Source: Amphibiibacter pelophylacis (lineage in GTDB: Bacteria > Pseudomonadota > Gammaproteobacteria > Burkholderiales > Burkholderiaceae_C). Taken from it: a stretch of DNA of 64,000 bases. Positions 19,439 to 28,790 of the stretch are shown one piece after another. The stretch lies in the NCBI RefSeq assembly GCF_037688875.1, contig NZ_JAWDIE010000005.1, positions 1 to 64,000 on the forward strand. Direction: 5' to 3'. Every line of letters begins with the position of its first letter. The first letter of the stretch is position 1. The translations under genes and the position numbers were made by a program. The notes under the pieces are model-generated. The model did no database searches and was not told the DNA's origin. It saw only the letters and a list, made by a program, of their open reading frames with translations.

Positions 19439-20965
19439 GTGAACGCCATCTGGAGCGGCCCGCTGGGGGTGTTGCTGCTGGGCGGCATCGGGCTTGTACT
19501 GCTGGGCGCGGTGCTGGGGGCGGTTTTGGTTGCGCTGCTGCTGGCGCCGCGCTGGCGCGCCCAGGAGGCCGCGCGCCTGGCGCAGGCCGTGGCGCCGCTG
19601 CAGGCCGAACTGGCGCAGTGGCGCGAGCGGGCTTCCGGGCTGCAACAGGCGCAGGACGCGCTGCAGCGGCGCTGGGACGAACTGGCCGCGCAGGCCGACG
19701 CCTGGCGTGACGGCCTGGATACCGCCCGCGACGAGCTGGCCGCCGCCCGCGAGCGCGCCGCCCGGGTTGCACCGCTGGAAACCACGCTGGACGACACCGA
19801 AGCCGCGCTGGCCGCCACCAACAGCGAGGTCGCCGTGCTGCGCCGCACGCTGGAGCTGGAGCGCAGCGGCCACGCCGAAAAACTGGCCCAGCTGCAGCAG
19901 GCGCGCCAGGAGCTGGGGGACCAGTTCCGCGTGCTGGCCAACCAGATCCTCGAAGAAAAATCGCAGCGCTTTTCCGAGCAGAACCGCGAAGGTCTGGGCC
20001 AGCTGCTGGACCCGCTGCGCCAGCAGCTCGCCGACTTCAAAGGCAAGGTCGAAGAGGTCTACGAGAAAGAAGGGCGCGACCGCTTTGCCCTGACCGAGCA
20101 GGTGAAGCAGCTCGCGGCGCTCAACCAGACGCTGAGCAGCGACGCGCAAAACCTGACCCGCGCGCTGAAGGGTTCGAGCAAAACCCAGGGCAACTGGGGC
20201 GAGCTGCTGCTGGAGCGCGTGCTGGAATCGGCCGGTCTGCGCAAAGGCTTCGAGTACACCGTGCAGGAGAGCCACACCCGCGAAGACGGCAGCCGTGTCC
20301 AGCCCGACGTGGTCATCCACCTGCCGGGCGACCGTCACTTGGTCGTGGATGCCAAAGTGTCGCTGCTGGGCTACGAGGCCTGCACCAGCGCCGAAACCGA
20401 CACCGCCCGCGCCAACGCCCTGCGTGCTCACCTGGATTCGGTGCGCAGCCACATCCGGGGGCTGTCGGACAAGAAGTATCAGACGCTGTACGGCCTGGCT
20501 TCGCTGGATTGCGTGCTGATGTTCGTGCCCATCGAGCCCGCTTTCATGATGGCGGTAACGCAGGATGAGGCCCTGTTCATGGACGCCTGGGAGCGCAATG
20601 TGCTGCTGGTCAGCCCCTCCACGCTGCTGTTTGTCGTGCGCACCGTGGCCCACCTGTGGCGCCAGGAGGCGCAGAGCCGCAACGCGCAGGAGGTCGCCCG
20701 GCGCGGCGCCGAGTTCTACGACAAGCTGGCCGGTTTCGTGGACGACCTGGCCCGCGTGGGCGAGCGTCTGGATCAGGCGCAAGTGGCCTGGACGGCGGCG
20801 CGCAGCAAGCTGGAGCAGGGGCGCGGCAACGTGCTGCGTCAGGCCGAACTTTTGAAAAACCTGGGGGTGCGCCCGAGCAAAACCCTGGCCTGGACGGGCG
20901 ATACCGAGCCGGGCGAGGGCTTGCCAGAGCTGCCTTTGGACTCGCCCGCGCCGCCACCCGCATGA
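19439..20965 (+). CDS. rmuC: DNA recombination protein RmuC
   Basis: RmuC proteins limit recombination between inverted repeats and carry a PD-(D/E)XK-like nuclease domain. The 508-residue product starts with one transmembrane helix (about residues 8-33). A long Ala/Glu/Arg-rich coiled coil follows (about 38-190), then GNWGELLLERVLESAGL and VQPDVVIHLPGDRHLVVDAKVSLLGYEA (quoted in part), where the DAKV stretch is the nuclease motif. A GTG start 10 bases after the ppx stop is the only suitable start. Confidence 0.92.
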   Translation: MNAIWSGPLGVLLLGGIGLVLLGAVLGAVLVALLLAPRWRAQEAARLAQAVAPLQAELAQWRERASGLQQAQDALQRRWDELAAQADAWRDGLDTARDELAAARERAARVAPLETTLDDTEAALAATNSEVAVLRRTLELERSGHAEKLAQLQQARQELGDQFRVLANQILEEKSQRFSEQNREGLGQLLDPLRQQLADFKGKVEEVYEKEGRDRFALTEQVKQLAALNQTLSSDAQNLTRALKGSSKTQGNWGELLLERVLESAGLRKGFEYTVQESHTREDGSRVQPDVVIHLPGDRHLVVDAKVSLLGYEACTSAETDTARANALRAHLDSVRSHIRGLSDKKYQTLYGLASLDCVLMFVPIEPAFMMAVTQDEALFMDAWERNVLLVSPSTLLFVVRTVAHLWRQEAQSRNAQEVARRGAEFYDKLAGFVDDLARVGERLDQAQVAWTAARSKLEQGRGNVLRQAELLKNLGVRPSKTLAWTGDTEPGEGLPELPLDSPAPPPA

Positions 20966-21062
20966 GGGGTTTTCGGGTTTTCCCTGATCGCTGCTGCGGG
21001 CGACGCCGGATCGGACGCCTTACACTGGCCGACTTGTGATTGACTCCCCCTTGGAGAGAACC

Positions 21063-21845
21063 ATGCTGAACATCAAATCCTGGATGCTGGCTTCGGCCCT
21101 GGTCGCCGTTTCGGGCGCCGCCATGGCGCAGGACGCGGGCACGCTGCGCGTCGCCATCGACCCGACCTACAAGCCCTTCACCTTCAAGACGCCCGACGGC
21201 AAGCCGACCGGCTTTGACGTGGACATCGCCAGCGCCCTGTGCGAACAGATCAAGCGCAAGTGCGTCTTCGTCGAACAGGCCTGGGACAGCATGATCCCTG
21301 GCCTGCAGGCGCGCAAGTACGACGCCATCATCTCCTCGATGAGCATCACGCCCGAGCGCGAAAAAGTCGTCGCCTTCACCAGCAAGTACTACAACACGCC
21401 GTCCAGCATCGTCGTCAAGCTGGACAGCGGCATCAAGAACATCCCGGCGGATCTGAAAGGCAAGCGCCTTGGCGTGCTCAAGGGCTCGACCCAGGAAAAA
21501 TACGCCATGGGCGAGCTCAAGCCCGCCGGCGTGGTCGTGGTGCCCTACGAGGCGCAGGACCAGGTCTATCTGGACATCAAATCGGGCCGTCTGGACGGCA
21601 CCGTGGCGGACAAGGTGGAAGTCACGGGCGGTTTCCTGTCCACGCCGGACGGCAAGGGCTGGGGCTTTGTCGGCCCCGATCTGGATGCGGGCAAGTACTT
21701 TGGCAAGGGCGTGGGTGTGGCACTGCGCAAGCAGGACACCGCGCTGCGCGACCAGCTGAACAAAGCCATCACCACCATCCGCGCCAACGGCACCTGGAAG
21801 AAGATTGCTGACAAGTACGTCAACATCGACATCTGGGGCGCCTGA
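21063..21845 (+). CDS. Basic amino-acid ABC transporter, periplasmic binding protein
   Basis: Solute-binding protein of family 3 (lysine/arginine/ornithine/histidine type), 260 residues. A signal peptide (about residues 1-23, ending AAMAQ) is followed by LRVAIDPTYKPFTFK, GFDVDIASALCEQIKRKC and QAWDSMIPGLQARKYDAIISS (quoted in part), the ligand-cleft motifs of this family. GGAGAGAACC just before the ATG at 21063 is a good ribosome site, and a GTG at 21036 is less likely. It is the first gene of a five-gene unit with two permeases, a deacylase and an ATPase. Ligand preference is inferred from family only. Confidence 0.9.
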   Translation: MLNIKSWMLASALVAVSGAAMAQDAGTLRVAIDPTYKPFTFKTPDGKPTGFDVDIASALCEQIKRKCVFVEQAWDSMIPGLQARKYDAIISSMSITPEREKVVAFTSKYYNTPSSIVVKLDSGIKNIPADLKGKRLGVLKGSTQEKYAMGELKPAGVVVVPYEAQDQVYLDIKSGRLDGTVADKVEVTGGFLSTPDGKGWGFVGPDLDAGKYFGKGVGVALRKQDTALRDQLNKAITTIRANGTWKKIADKYVNIDIWGA

Positions 21846-21869
21846 GCGTTCATGTCGTGAGCTGATCCG

Positions 21870-22580
21870 GTGGGCGCCTATCTGATCTCCATCCTGCACG
21901 GCGCCTGGCTGACGCTGGAGCTGGCTGTGGCTTCGACGGTGGTTGCCGTGCTGCTGGGGCTGGTCGCGGCGACGGCCAAGCTCTCCAGCCGGGCGCTGCC
22001 GCGCACGCTGGCGGGCGTGTATTCCACGGTGATCCGGGGCATCCCGGATCTCGTGCTGATGCTGCTGATTTTTTACGGCGGCCAGATCGGCCTGAACGCG
22101 GCTTTGACTGCCGTCGGCTACACCGATTACGTCGAAATCGACCCCTTCTGGGCCGGCGTACTGACGCTGGGCTTCATCTACGGCGCCTACATGTGCGAGA
22201 CCTTCCGGGGCGGCATCCTGGCGATTCCGCGCGGGCAGATCGAGGCCGGGATGGCCTACGGCCTGAGCGCCTGGCAGGTGTTTGTGCGCATCACCTTCCC
22301 GCAGCTGGTTCGGCTGGCGCTGGCCAGCTTCACCAACAACTGGCTGGTGCTGCTGAAATCGACGGCGCTGGTCTCGCTGCTGGGCCTGCAGGACATGACG
22401 CTGCTGGCCAAGCAGGCCGCTGCGGCGGCGCGCGACCAGATTCCGGCCGCGCCCATGCTGTTCTTCCTGTTCACCGCCCTGATTTACCTGGTCATCACCA
22501 GCGTGTCGCTGCTGGGTCTGCGCGTGCTGGAGCGTCGCTACGATCTGGGCGTCAAACGGAGCCACTTCGATGGAGTTTGA
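21870..22580 (+). CDS. Amino-acid ABC transporter permease (HisQ/ArtQ type)
   Basis: 236-residue inner-membrane permease of the polar amino-acid uptake family with about five hydrophobic helices. The EAA loop that contacts the ATPase is visible as EAGMAYGLSAWQVFVRITFPQLVR (shown in outline). A GTG start is used at 21870, 24 bases after the binding-protein stop. It overlaps the second permease by 11 bases, which implies coupled translation and a heterodimeric channel. Confidence 0.9.
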   Translation: MGAYLISILHGAWLTLELAVASTVVAVLLGLVAATAKLSSRALPRTLAGVYSTVIRGIPDLVLMLLIFYGGQIGLNAALTAVGYTDYVEIDPFWAGVLTLGFIYGAYMCETFRGGILAIPRGQIEAGMAYGLSAWQVFVRITFPQLVRLALASFTNNWLVLLKSTALVSLLGLQDMTLLAKQAAAAARDQIPAAPMLFFLFTALIYLVITSVSLLGLRVLERRYDLGVKRSHFDGV

Positions 22581-23283
22581 CGTCATCCTCCAGCCCGACG
22601 TGCGCGCCCTCTTCCTGGAAGGGCTGGGGAACACGCTTTTCCTGCTGTTTCTGTCGCTGCTGTTTGGCGGCGTTCTGGCGGTGCCGCTGGCGGTGCTGCG
22701 TGTGTCGCGCAAGCGCTGGGTGTCGGGGCCGATCTGGCTCTACACCTACGTGTTCCGTGGCACGCCCATGCTGATCCAGCTCTACCTGATCTACTACGGC
22801 ATCGCCCAGCTCCAGTTTGTGCAGGACCACTGGGACACCGTGGCAGTGCTGGCGCCTTTCAAAAACGCCGTGTTCTGCACGGTGCTGGCATTTGCGCTCA
22901 ACACCTGCGCCTACACCATCGAGATGCTGGCCAGCGCCATCCGCGAAACGCCCTCGGGCGAGGTCGAGGCCGCGCGCGCCATGGGCATGAGCCGGGGCCA
23001 GATCATGCGCCGCATCGTGCTGCCGTCCGCCATGCGGCGCTGCCTGCCCGCCTATTCCAACGAAGTCATCATGATGCTGCAGGGCACATCGGTGGCCAGC
23101 ACCGTCCCGGCGGTGATGGATCTGACCGGCGCGGCGCGCAGTGTGTACTCCGATTTCTACCTGCCCTTTGAGGCCTTCATCACGGCCGGGCTGTTTTATC
23201 TGCTGCTGACCTTTGCTTTTGTGGGCGTGTTCAAATGGCTGGAGAACCGCTTTCTGGCCCATCTGCGGGCCCGAACCCACTGA
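22570..23283 (+). CDS. Amino-acid ABC transporter permease (HisM/ArtM type)
   Basis: 237-residue second permease subunit. It begins with a short cytoplasmic stretch, then FLEGLGNTLFLLFLSLLFGG, a typical first helix for the family. YVFRGTPMLIQLYLIYYG is the conserved HisM-type segment, and EVEAARAMGMSRGQIMRRIVLP is the EAA loop (given in outline). A stretch rich in Ser/Thr/Val (TSVASTVPAVMDLTGAAR) follows. With its partner it would form the import channel for the periplasmic binding protein upstream. Confidence 0.9.
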   Translation: MEFDVILQPDVRALFLEGLGNTLFLLFLSLLFGGVLAVPLAVLRVSRKRWVSGPIWLYTYVFRGTPMLIQLYLIYYGIAQLQFVQDHWDTVAVLAPFKNAVFCTVLAFALNTCAYTIEMLASAIRETPSGEVEAARAMGMSRGQIMRRIVLPSAMRRCLPAYSNEVIMMLQGTSVASTVPAVMDLTGAARSVYSDFYLPFEAFITAGLFYLLLTFAFVGVFKWLENRFLAHLRARTH

Positions 23284-23297
23284 AGACGACCGCGCCC

Positions 23298-24452
23298 ATG
23301 CATATTCAGCAGCACCCCCTGATCCCCGCCACGCCCGGCCAGAGCAGCACGCTGACCAGCCTGCACTATGGCCCGGATGACGCAGCCACCACCGTCTACA
23401 TCCAGGCCAGTCTGCACGCCGACGAGCTGCCCGGCATGCTGGTCGCGCACCACCTGCGTGGTCTGCTGGACGCCGCCGAAGCCGCCGGGCGACTGCGCGG
23501 CCGTGTGGTGCTGGTGCCCATGGCCAACCCGTTGGGCCTGGCGCAGACATTGCTGCACAGCCAGCTGGGCCGCTTTGATCTGGCCAGCGGTGAGAACTTC
23601 AACCGCCGCTACCCGCAGTTCGCGCCCGATCTGGCGCAGGACGAGGCTCTGCTGGCCGCGCTGGGCGCCGATGCAGCCGCCAACCGCACGGCCGTGCGCG
23701 CCGCTGTGGCGCGCTGGCTGGACGCGCACCCGCCCGTGACCCAGCTGCAAAGCCTGCGCCACACGCTGATGCGCCTGTCTCACGCGGCCGATGTGGTGCT
23801 GGATCTGCACTGCGATTTCCAGGCGGCCATGCACCTGTACACCGAACCCGCCTGCACGGACACGTTGCTGCCGCTGGCTGCGCTGCTGGGTGCGCGCGCC
23901 GTGCTGGTCGCCGAAGGCTCGGGCGGGCTGTGTTTTGACGAAGTCCTCAGCGGCCTGTGGTGGCAGCTGGCGCGCGAACTGTCCGGGCGCTACGGCGCTG
24001 ACTGGCTGGCGCAGCGACCGATCCCCCAGGGCTGCGCCAGCACCACTGTCGAGCTGCGCGGCCAGTGCGATGTCAGCCACGCGCTGGCGCAGCCGGACGC
24101 CGCCGCCATTTTCCGCTACCTGGTCCACCTGGGCGTGGTGCAGGCTGTGGGCGATGAAGCGCCGCTGCCCGAACTGCCCTGCACGCCCACGCCGCTGACG
24201 GGCAGCGAAGACCTGAGCGCCCCCCATGGCGGCGTCGTGGCCTACCTGAAAGAGCCCGGCGACGAGATCTTCCCCGGCGACGTTGTGGCCGAAGTCATCG
24301 ACCCGGTCAGCGGCCGGACCAGCCCGGTCGTCAGCCAGAACCGGGGTGTGCTCTACGCCCGCCACGGCCTGCGCTGGGCCACCACCGGCATGGACCTGGG
24401 CAAGGTCTCGGGCGCCATTCCCCGCCGCAGCGGCTACCTGCTCACGGCCTGA
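23298..24452 (+). CDS. Succinylglutamate desuccinylase/aspartoacylase-family zinc deacylase
   Basis: 384-residue predicted zinc hydrolase of the AstE/AspA group (M14-like fold). Zinc ligands are visible in SLHADELPG (HxxE) and VVLDLHCDFQ (His), and the catalytic Glu probably in TTVELRGQC. The last third (from about residue 300) includes PHGGVVAYLKEPGDEIFPGD, a barrel-sandwich domain resembling a lipoyl domain, common in this branch. It sits between the second permease and the ATPase, so it is very probably co-transcribed with the importer. It may hydrolyse an N-acyl or other amide derivative of the imported amino acid, but this is inference. I chose ATG 23298; a frame extension to 23235 would overlap the permease. 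Confidence 0.8.
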   Translation: MHIQQHPLIPATPGQSSTLTSLHYGPDDAATTVYIQASLHADELPGMLVAHHLRGLLDAAEAAGRLRGRVVLVPMANPLGLAQTLLHSQLGRFDLASGENFNRRYPQFAPDLAQDEALLAALGADAAANRTAVRAAVARWLDAHPPVTQLQSLRHTLMRLSHAADVVLDLHCDFQAAMHLYTEPACTDTLLPLAALLGARAVLVAEGSGGLCFDEVLSGLWWQLARELSGRYGADWLAQRPIPQGCASTTVELRGQCDVSHALAQPDAAAIFRYLVHLGVVQAVGDEAPLPELPCTPTPLTGSEDLSAPHGGVVAYLKEPGDEIFPGDVVAEVIDPVSGRTSPVVSQNRGVLYARHGLRWATTGMDLGKVSGAIPRRSGYLLTA

Positions 24453-24484
24453 CCGGGCCGCGCGCACCACCCCATCAGCATCCC

Positions 24485-25252
<768 letters not shown>

Positions 25253-25258
25253 GCCAGC

Positions 25259-26050
25259 ATGAAGCACCTTCACCTCAGCACCGATGCCCGGGGCGTGGCC
25301 ACCGTCACGATCCAGCGGCCCGAGGTCCACAACGCTTTCAGCGAGGACACCATCCGCGAACTGCACGAGGCCTTTGCGCATCTTGACGCCGATGCGGGCG
25401 TGCGCGTGGTGGTGCTGGCGTCGCAGGGGAAAAGCTTCTGCGCAGGCGCCGACATCGGCTGGATGCAGCGAGCCGCAGCCAACAGCCAGGACGCCAATCT
25501 GGAGGATGCGCGCCGTTTCGCCGCAATGATGCAGTCGCTGGCCACCTGCCGCAAGCCGGTGGTGGCGCGGGTGCAGGGCGCGGCCATGGGCGGCGGATTT
25601 GGCCTGGTCTGCGCCGCCGACATCGCCATTGCCAGCACGCGCGCGCGCTTTGCGGTCAGCGAGGCGCGCTTTGGCATCCTGCCCGCCGTGATCGGGCCTT
25701 ATGTGGTCAACGCCATTGGCCGCCGCCAGGCGCAGCGCCTGGCGCTGACCTGTGACAGCCTGGACGCCGCTGGCGCCCTGGGTCTGGGCCTGCTGCACGA
25801 GGTGGTGGACGAGGCCGATCTGGACGCCGCCGTGGCCCGCACGGTCGAGCGTCTGCTGGCCCAAAGCCCCAACGCCCAGGCCGAAATCAAGCGCTATCTG
25901 GCCCAGCTGCCCGATGGCCCGGTGGCTCCGGACATTCTGGACCTGGCCGCGCAGACTATTGCCCGCGTACGCACCACAGACGAGGCCCGCGAGGGCTTTG
26001 CAGCCTTTGTTGAAAAGCGGCCTGCGGCCTGGCAGCGTGTGGTGTCCTGA
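25259..26050 (+). CDS. Enoyl-CoA hydratase/isomerase family (methylglutaconyl-CoA hydratase-like)
   Basis: 263-residue crotonase-fold enzyme. The oxyanion-hole stretches are KSFCAGADIGWMQRAA (about residues 58-75) and VQGAAMGGGFGLVCAADIA (about 102-120). The GADxxWM pattern and the following ANLEDARRFAAM resemble LiuC-type methylglutaconyl-CoA hydratases of leucine breakdown more than generic FadB-like hydratases. No other leucine genes (liuA, liuB, liuD) lie nearby, so the assignment is tentative. It starts 6 bases after the ABC ATPase and may be the last gene of that operon. Confidence 0.78.
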   Translation: MKHLHLSTDARGVATVTIQRPEVHNAFSEDTIRELHEAFAHLDADAGVRVVVLASQGKSFCAGADIGWMQRAAANSQDANLEDARRFAAMMQSLATCRKPVVARVQGAAMGGGFGLVCAADIAIASTRARFAVSEARFGILPAVIGPYVVNAIGRRQAQRLALTCDSLDAAGALGLGLLHEVVDEADLDAAVARTVERLLAQSPNAQAEIKRYLAQLPDGPVAPDILDLAAQTIARVRTTDEAREGFAAFVEKRPAAWQRVVS

Positions 26051-26068
26051 GGGCGGTTTCACCGATTT

Positions 26069-26090
26069 AACCCAGGATTAACCCTGGGTT
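26069..26090. repeat. Hairpin after the enoyl-CoA hydratase gene
   Basis: AACCCAGG (26069-26076) and CCTGGGTT (26083-26090) form perfect 8-base arms around ATTAAC. Only a short T stretch follows, so it is a possible 3' hairpin or weak terminator, or alternatively an operator for the ferritin-like gene. Confidence 0.45.
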
Positions 26091-26145
26091 TGACTGAAAT
26101 CTGGTGCCGGGCTGCATCCAGCCGCCACCGAGCTCCGTATAGGGA

Positions 26146-26163
26146 GATGTCTGACCAGACATC
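26146..26163. promoter_or_regulatory. 18-base palindrome upstream of the ferritin-like gene
   Basis: GATGTCTG and CAGACATC are perfect 8-base arms separated by AC, ending 19 bases before the ATG at 26183. A TATAGG (26138-26143) immediately before could be a -10 box, which would put the palindrome over the start of transcription. It looks like a dimeric-repressor operator or a 5' leader hairpin. Confidence 0.5.
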
Positions 26164-26182
26164 ACCCTAACCGGAGACCCCC

Positions 26183-27133
26183 ATGAAAGACCTTTTTGAC
26201 CTCTCGGCCCGTCGCGACATGAGCCGCGAAGACCGCCGCAACTTTTTCCGCCGCAGCGCGGGCGTGACGGCGGGTCTTGTCGGAGGCGCTGTGCTCAGCG
26301 CCTGTGGCGGCAGCGTCAGCGAAGCCATCGCCCAGGCCAATGCGCCCAGCGAAAGCGATGTGCTGAACTTCGCGCTCAACCTCGAATACCTGGAAGCCCA
26401 GTTCTACTTGCGCGCCGTGGGCCGCGATCTGGAAGCCGATCTGAAGGCCTCTGGCGACACCATGGGCCTGGACGGCGTGGGCACGCGCGGCGCCGTGACG
26501 GGGGGCCGTGCGGTGAACTTCACCAGCAAGCGCCTGCGCGAATACGCCCAGGAAATCGCCGAAGACGAGTTCAACCACGTCCGCTTCCTGCGCAAGGCGC
26601 TGGGCGCTGCAGCGGTGTCACAGCCCGCGATTGATCTGCAGAACTCGTTCAATGCCGCGGCCAAAGCGGCCGGTGTGGGCGACAGTTTTGACCCCTATGC
26701 CGACGAAACCAGCTTCATGATTGGCGCCTTCGTGTTCGAAGACGTGGGCGTCACCGCCTACAAGGGCGCGGCCGGTTTCCTGGCCAAGAATGCCGCTGTA
26801 CTGGACGCCGCTGCGGGCATCATGGCCGTCGAGGCCTACCACGCAGGGCTGGTGCGCGGCTTCCTGGTGAATCAGGCCGATGGCGTCATTGATGCGGCCA
26901 ACAAGATCTCGGCCATCCGGGGCGCGGTCAGCAGCGATGCCATCGCTGCTGGCATGAGCAACGGCGCCGACCAAGGGATCACCGTGGCCGGTGTGGCCAA
27001 TGTGGTCCCGACCGACGCCAACGGCATTGCCTACAGCCGCACGCCCAATGACGTGCTGCGCATCGTCTACCTCAACGCCGACAAGACCGCCGGGGGCTTT
27101 TTCCCGGCGGGCGTTAACGGCGCTGTGGCCTGA
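26183..27133 (+). CDS. Ferritin-like domain lipoprotein with Tat-type signal
   Basis: 316-residue exported protein of the Ferritin_2-like group. The N-terminus has DRRNFFRRSAG, a twin-arginine-like motif, then a hydrophobic stretch and a lipobox LSAC with Cys near residue 36, so it is probably Tat-exported and lipid-anchored. The four-helix bundle shows metal-ligand-like positions: NLEYLEAQFY (about 57-66), AEDEFNHVRFL (ExxH, about 129-139), FVFEDVGVTAY and MAVEAYHAGLVR (ExxH). This spacing is what a di-iron site needs. The function of this group is poorly known; desiccation or stress-related roles have been proposed for relatives. It stands alone between a crotonase and a quinone reductase. 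Confidence 0.75.
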   Translation: MKDLFDLSARRDMSREDRRNFFRRSAGVTAGLVGGAVLSACGGSVSEAIAQANAPSESDVLNFALNLEYLEAQFYLRAVGRDLEADLKASGDTMGLDGVGTRGAVTGGRAVNFTSKRLREYAQEIAEDEFNHVRFLRKALGAAAVSQPAIDLQNSFNAAAKAAGVGDSFDPYADETSFMIGAFVFEDVGVTAYKGAAGFLAKNAAVLDAAAGIMAVEAYHAGLVRGFLVNQADGVIDAANKISAIRGAVSSDAIAAGMSNGADQGITVAGVANVVPTDANGIAYSRTPNDVLRIVYLNADKTAGGFFPAGVNGAVA

Positions 27134-27162
27134 CCGCTGCAGAGGCCTGACTCCGTCTGACC

Positions 27163-28155
27163 TCAGGGCAGCAGCACTGTGCTGCCCGTGGTCGCGCGGG
27201 CTTCCAGGTGGCGGTGGGCTTCCTGCACCTGCTCCAGCGGGTAACGCTGGTCGATGCGGATGTTCACCGCGCCGCTGCTCACCACCTCAAACAGTGCATC
27301 GGCCATGGCCTGGCAGCGCTCCCGCGTGCGGATGTGGCTGAACAGGGTCTGGCGCGTGACGTAGATCGAACCCTTCGCCGCCAGGATGGCGGGCGAAAAA
27401 GGCGGCACCGGTCCGGATGCATTGCCAAAACTGACCATCAGCCCCAGCGGCTGCAGGCAATCAAGCGAGCCTTCCCAGGTGTCTTTGCCAACCGAGTCAT
27501 AAACCACTTTCACGCCCGCACCGCCCGTGATTTCGCGCACGCGCTGGGCGAAGTTCTCCGTGCGGTAATTGATGGCGTGCACCGCGCCGTGCTCCAGAGC
27601 CAGCGCGCATTTCTCGTCGCTGCCCGCCGTGGCGATCAGCTTCAGGCCCAGATGCCGCGCCCACTGGCAGGCGATCAGGCCGACACCGCCCGCAGCCGCG
27701 TGAAAGAGCACGTGATCGCCCGAATTCAGCCCCTCGACCGGGCGGCAGCCCAGCAGCAGGTACTGTGCCGTCAGGCCCTTGAGCATCATGGCCGCCGCCG
27801 TGTCAAAAGCGATGTTGTCCGGCAGACGGCAGACCGTCATGGCGGGCAGCACGCGAACGTCGCAGTAGCTGCCTGCCCCCGCGCCCGCGTACGCCGCGCG
27901 GTCGCCCACCTTCAGGTGCGTGACGCCGTCGCCCACGGCTTCGATCACCCCGGCGCCTTCGCCGCCCAGCGTGGCGGGCAGCGCCAGCGGGTACAGGCCC
28001 GTGCGGTGGTACACATCGATGAAGTTCAGCCCGATGGCGTGGTGGCGGATGCGCACCTCGCCCGGGCCGGGTTCGCCGGCTGTGATGTGATCCAGCTGCA
28101 GCTGCTCGGGGCCGCCGGTCTGGTGGATGCGGATGGCGCGGGTCGGGTGGGTCAT
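27163..28155 (-). CDS. qor: NADPH:quinone oxidoreductase (zinc-free MDR family)
   Basis: 330-residue medium-chain reductase that reduces quinones with NADPH. It starts IRIHQTGGPEQLQLDHI, and GEVRIRHHAIGLNFIDVYHRTGLY is the QOR substrate region (outline). The Rossmann motif AAAGGVGLIACQWARHLG is at about residues 152-169, followed by TAGSDEKC for NADPH phosphate binding. Structural-zinc cysteines are absent, as expected for QOR. It is convergent with the ferritin-like gene and upstream of nothing in the same direction except, after 42 bases, the ccd pair whose transcripts could read into it. Confidence 0.9.
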   Translation of the reverse strand: MTHPTRAIRIHQTGGPEQLQLDHITAGEPGPGEVRIRHHAIGLNFIDVYHRTGLYPLALPATLGGEGAGVIEAVGDGVTHLKVGDRAAYAGAGAGSYCDVRVLPAMTVCRLPDNIAFDTAAAMMLKGLTAQYLLLGCRPVEGLNSGDHVLFHAAAGGVGLIACQWARHLGLKLIATAGSDEKCALALEHGAVHAINYRTENFAQRVREITGGAGVKVVYDSVGKDTWEGSLDCLQPLGLMVSFGNASGPVPPFSPAILAAKGSIYVTRQTLFSHIRTRERCQAMADALFEVVSSGAVNIRIDQRYPLEQVQEAHRHLEARATTGSTVLLP

Positions 28156-28197
28156 GGGGGGCTCCGTGGTGGTTTGGGGGGATTGTGGCGCAGGCCG

Positions 28198-28515
28198 TCA
28201 ATACCCCTGGAAGAGGAAATCCAGCGCCGCAATGATGGTTTCCTGCTGACTGCTTATTGACGCCACAGGCGCGGCCAGAATCCGTCTTGGGACAGCGCCC
28301 ATTTTGGGTGTTTCAAGCAGAAGATCCTGCCCACCAATATGCAGCACAGGCATCAGACGGTCGGGCACCCTGACTTTGGGGAAGACCGCCAGACGGCGCA
28401 GCGGAATCACCATGCAGCTGTCCAGCCCGTCGAGCAGATCGCTTTGCACATCAAGCAGGTAAGGCGTGGTATCGGCATGCCGTCCGGAGTTGGCGTAAAC
28501 GTCAAAGCGGGCCAT
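28198..28515 (-). CDS. ccdB: CcdB toxin
   Basis: 105-residue toxin of the CcdB family, which poisons DNA gyrase. It starts MARFDVYAN and continues TTPYLLDVQSDLLDGL and RLAVFPKVRVPDRLMPVLHIGG, as in CcdB (outline). The C-terminus AALDFLFQGY is close to the plasmid-F toxin tail (DFLFDGI-like), which contains residues that contact gyrase. The frame stays open upstream (MEKLL), but the family start is the ATG at 28515, which overlaps the antitoxin stop by one base (TGATG). Confidence 0.93.
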   Translation of the reverse strand: MARFDVYANSGRHADTTPYLLDVQSDLLDGLDSCMVIPLRRLAVFPKVRVPDRLMPVLHIGGQDLLLETPKMGAVPRRILAAPVASISSQQETIIAALDFLFQGY

Positions 28516-28778
28516 CAGAAGCTTTTCCACTCGTCTAGCGGCAGACCTTCGGCGTCCAGCGTGGCGTTGTAGGCGGCGACAAAATCGGCATGCTCATCGC
28601 GCCAGCGGCGCTCCCGCTCCTGGCGCACAACCTGTCGCAAGTGGCTGTCGCACACCTGGGAGACATTGATGCCAAAAGAGCGGGCCGCATCCAGGATATC
28701 GGCACTCAGGCTCAGGTTGGTGGCTCGTTTGCCCGAATGTGACGGGCGGGCCTCGATGGCCGCGTGAGGGCTGTTCAT
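28515..28778 (-). CDS. ccdA: CcdA antitoxin
   Basis: 87-residue antitoxin. The N-terminal half (residues about 18-45) has KRATNLSLSADILDAARSFG, a ribbon-helix-helix DNA-binding region. The C-terminal half (RERRWRDEHADFVAAYN, then EGLPLDEWKSF) is the flexible CcdB-wrapping tail of the CcdA family. The order antitoxin then toxin with a one-base overlap is standard. An inverted repeat lies just upstream, suitable for autorepression by the CcdA-CcdB complex. Confidence 0.92.
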   Translation of the reverse strand: MNSPHAAIEARPSHSGKRATNLSLSADILDAARSFGINVSQVCDSHLRQVVRQERERRWRDEHADFVAAYNATLDAEGLPLDEWKSF

Positions 28779-28790
28779 GAGGATGATCTT

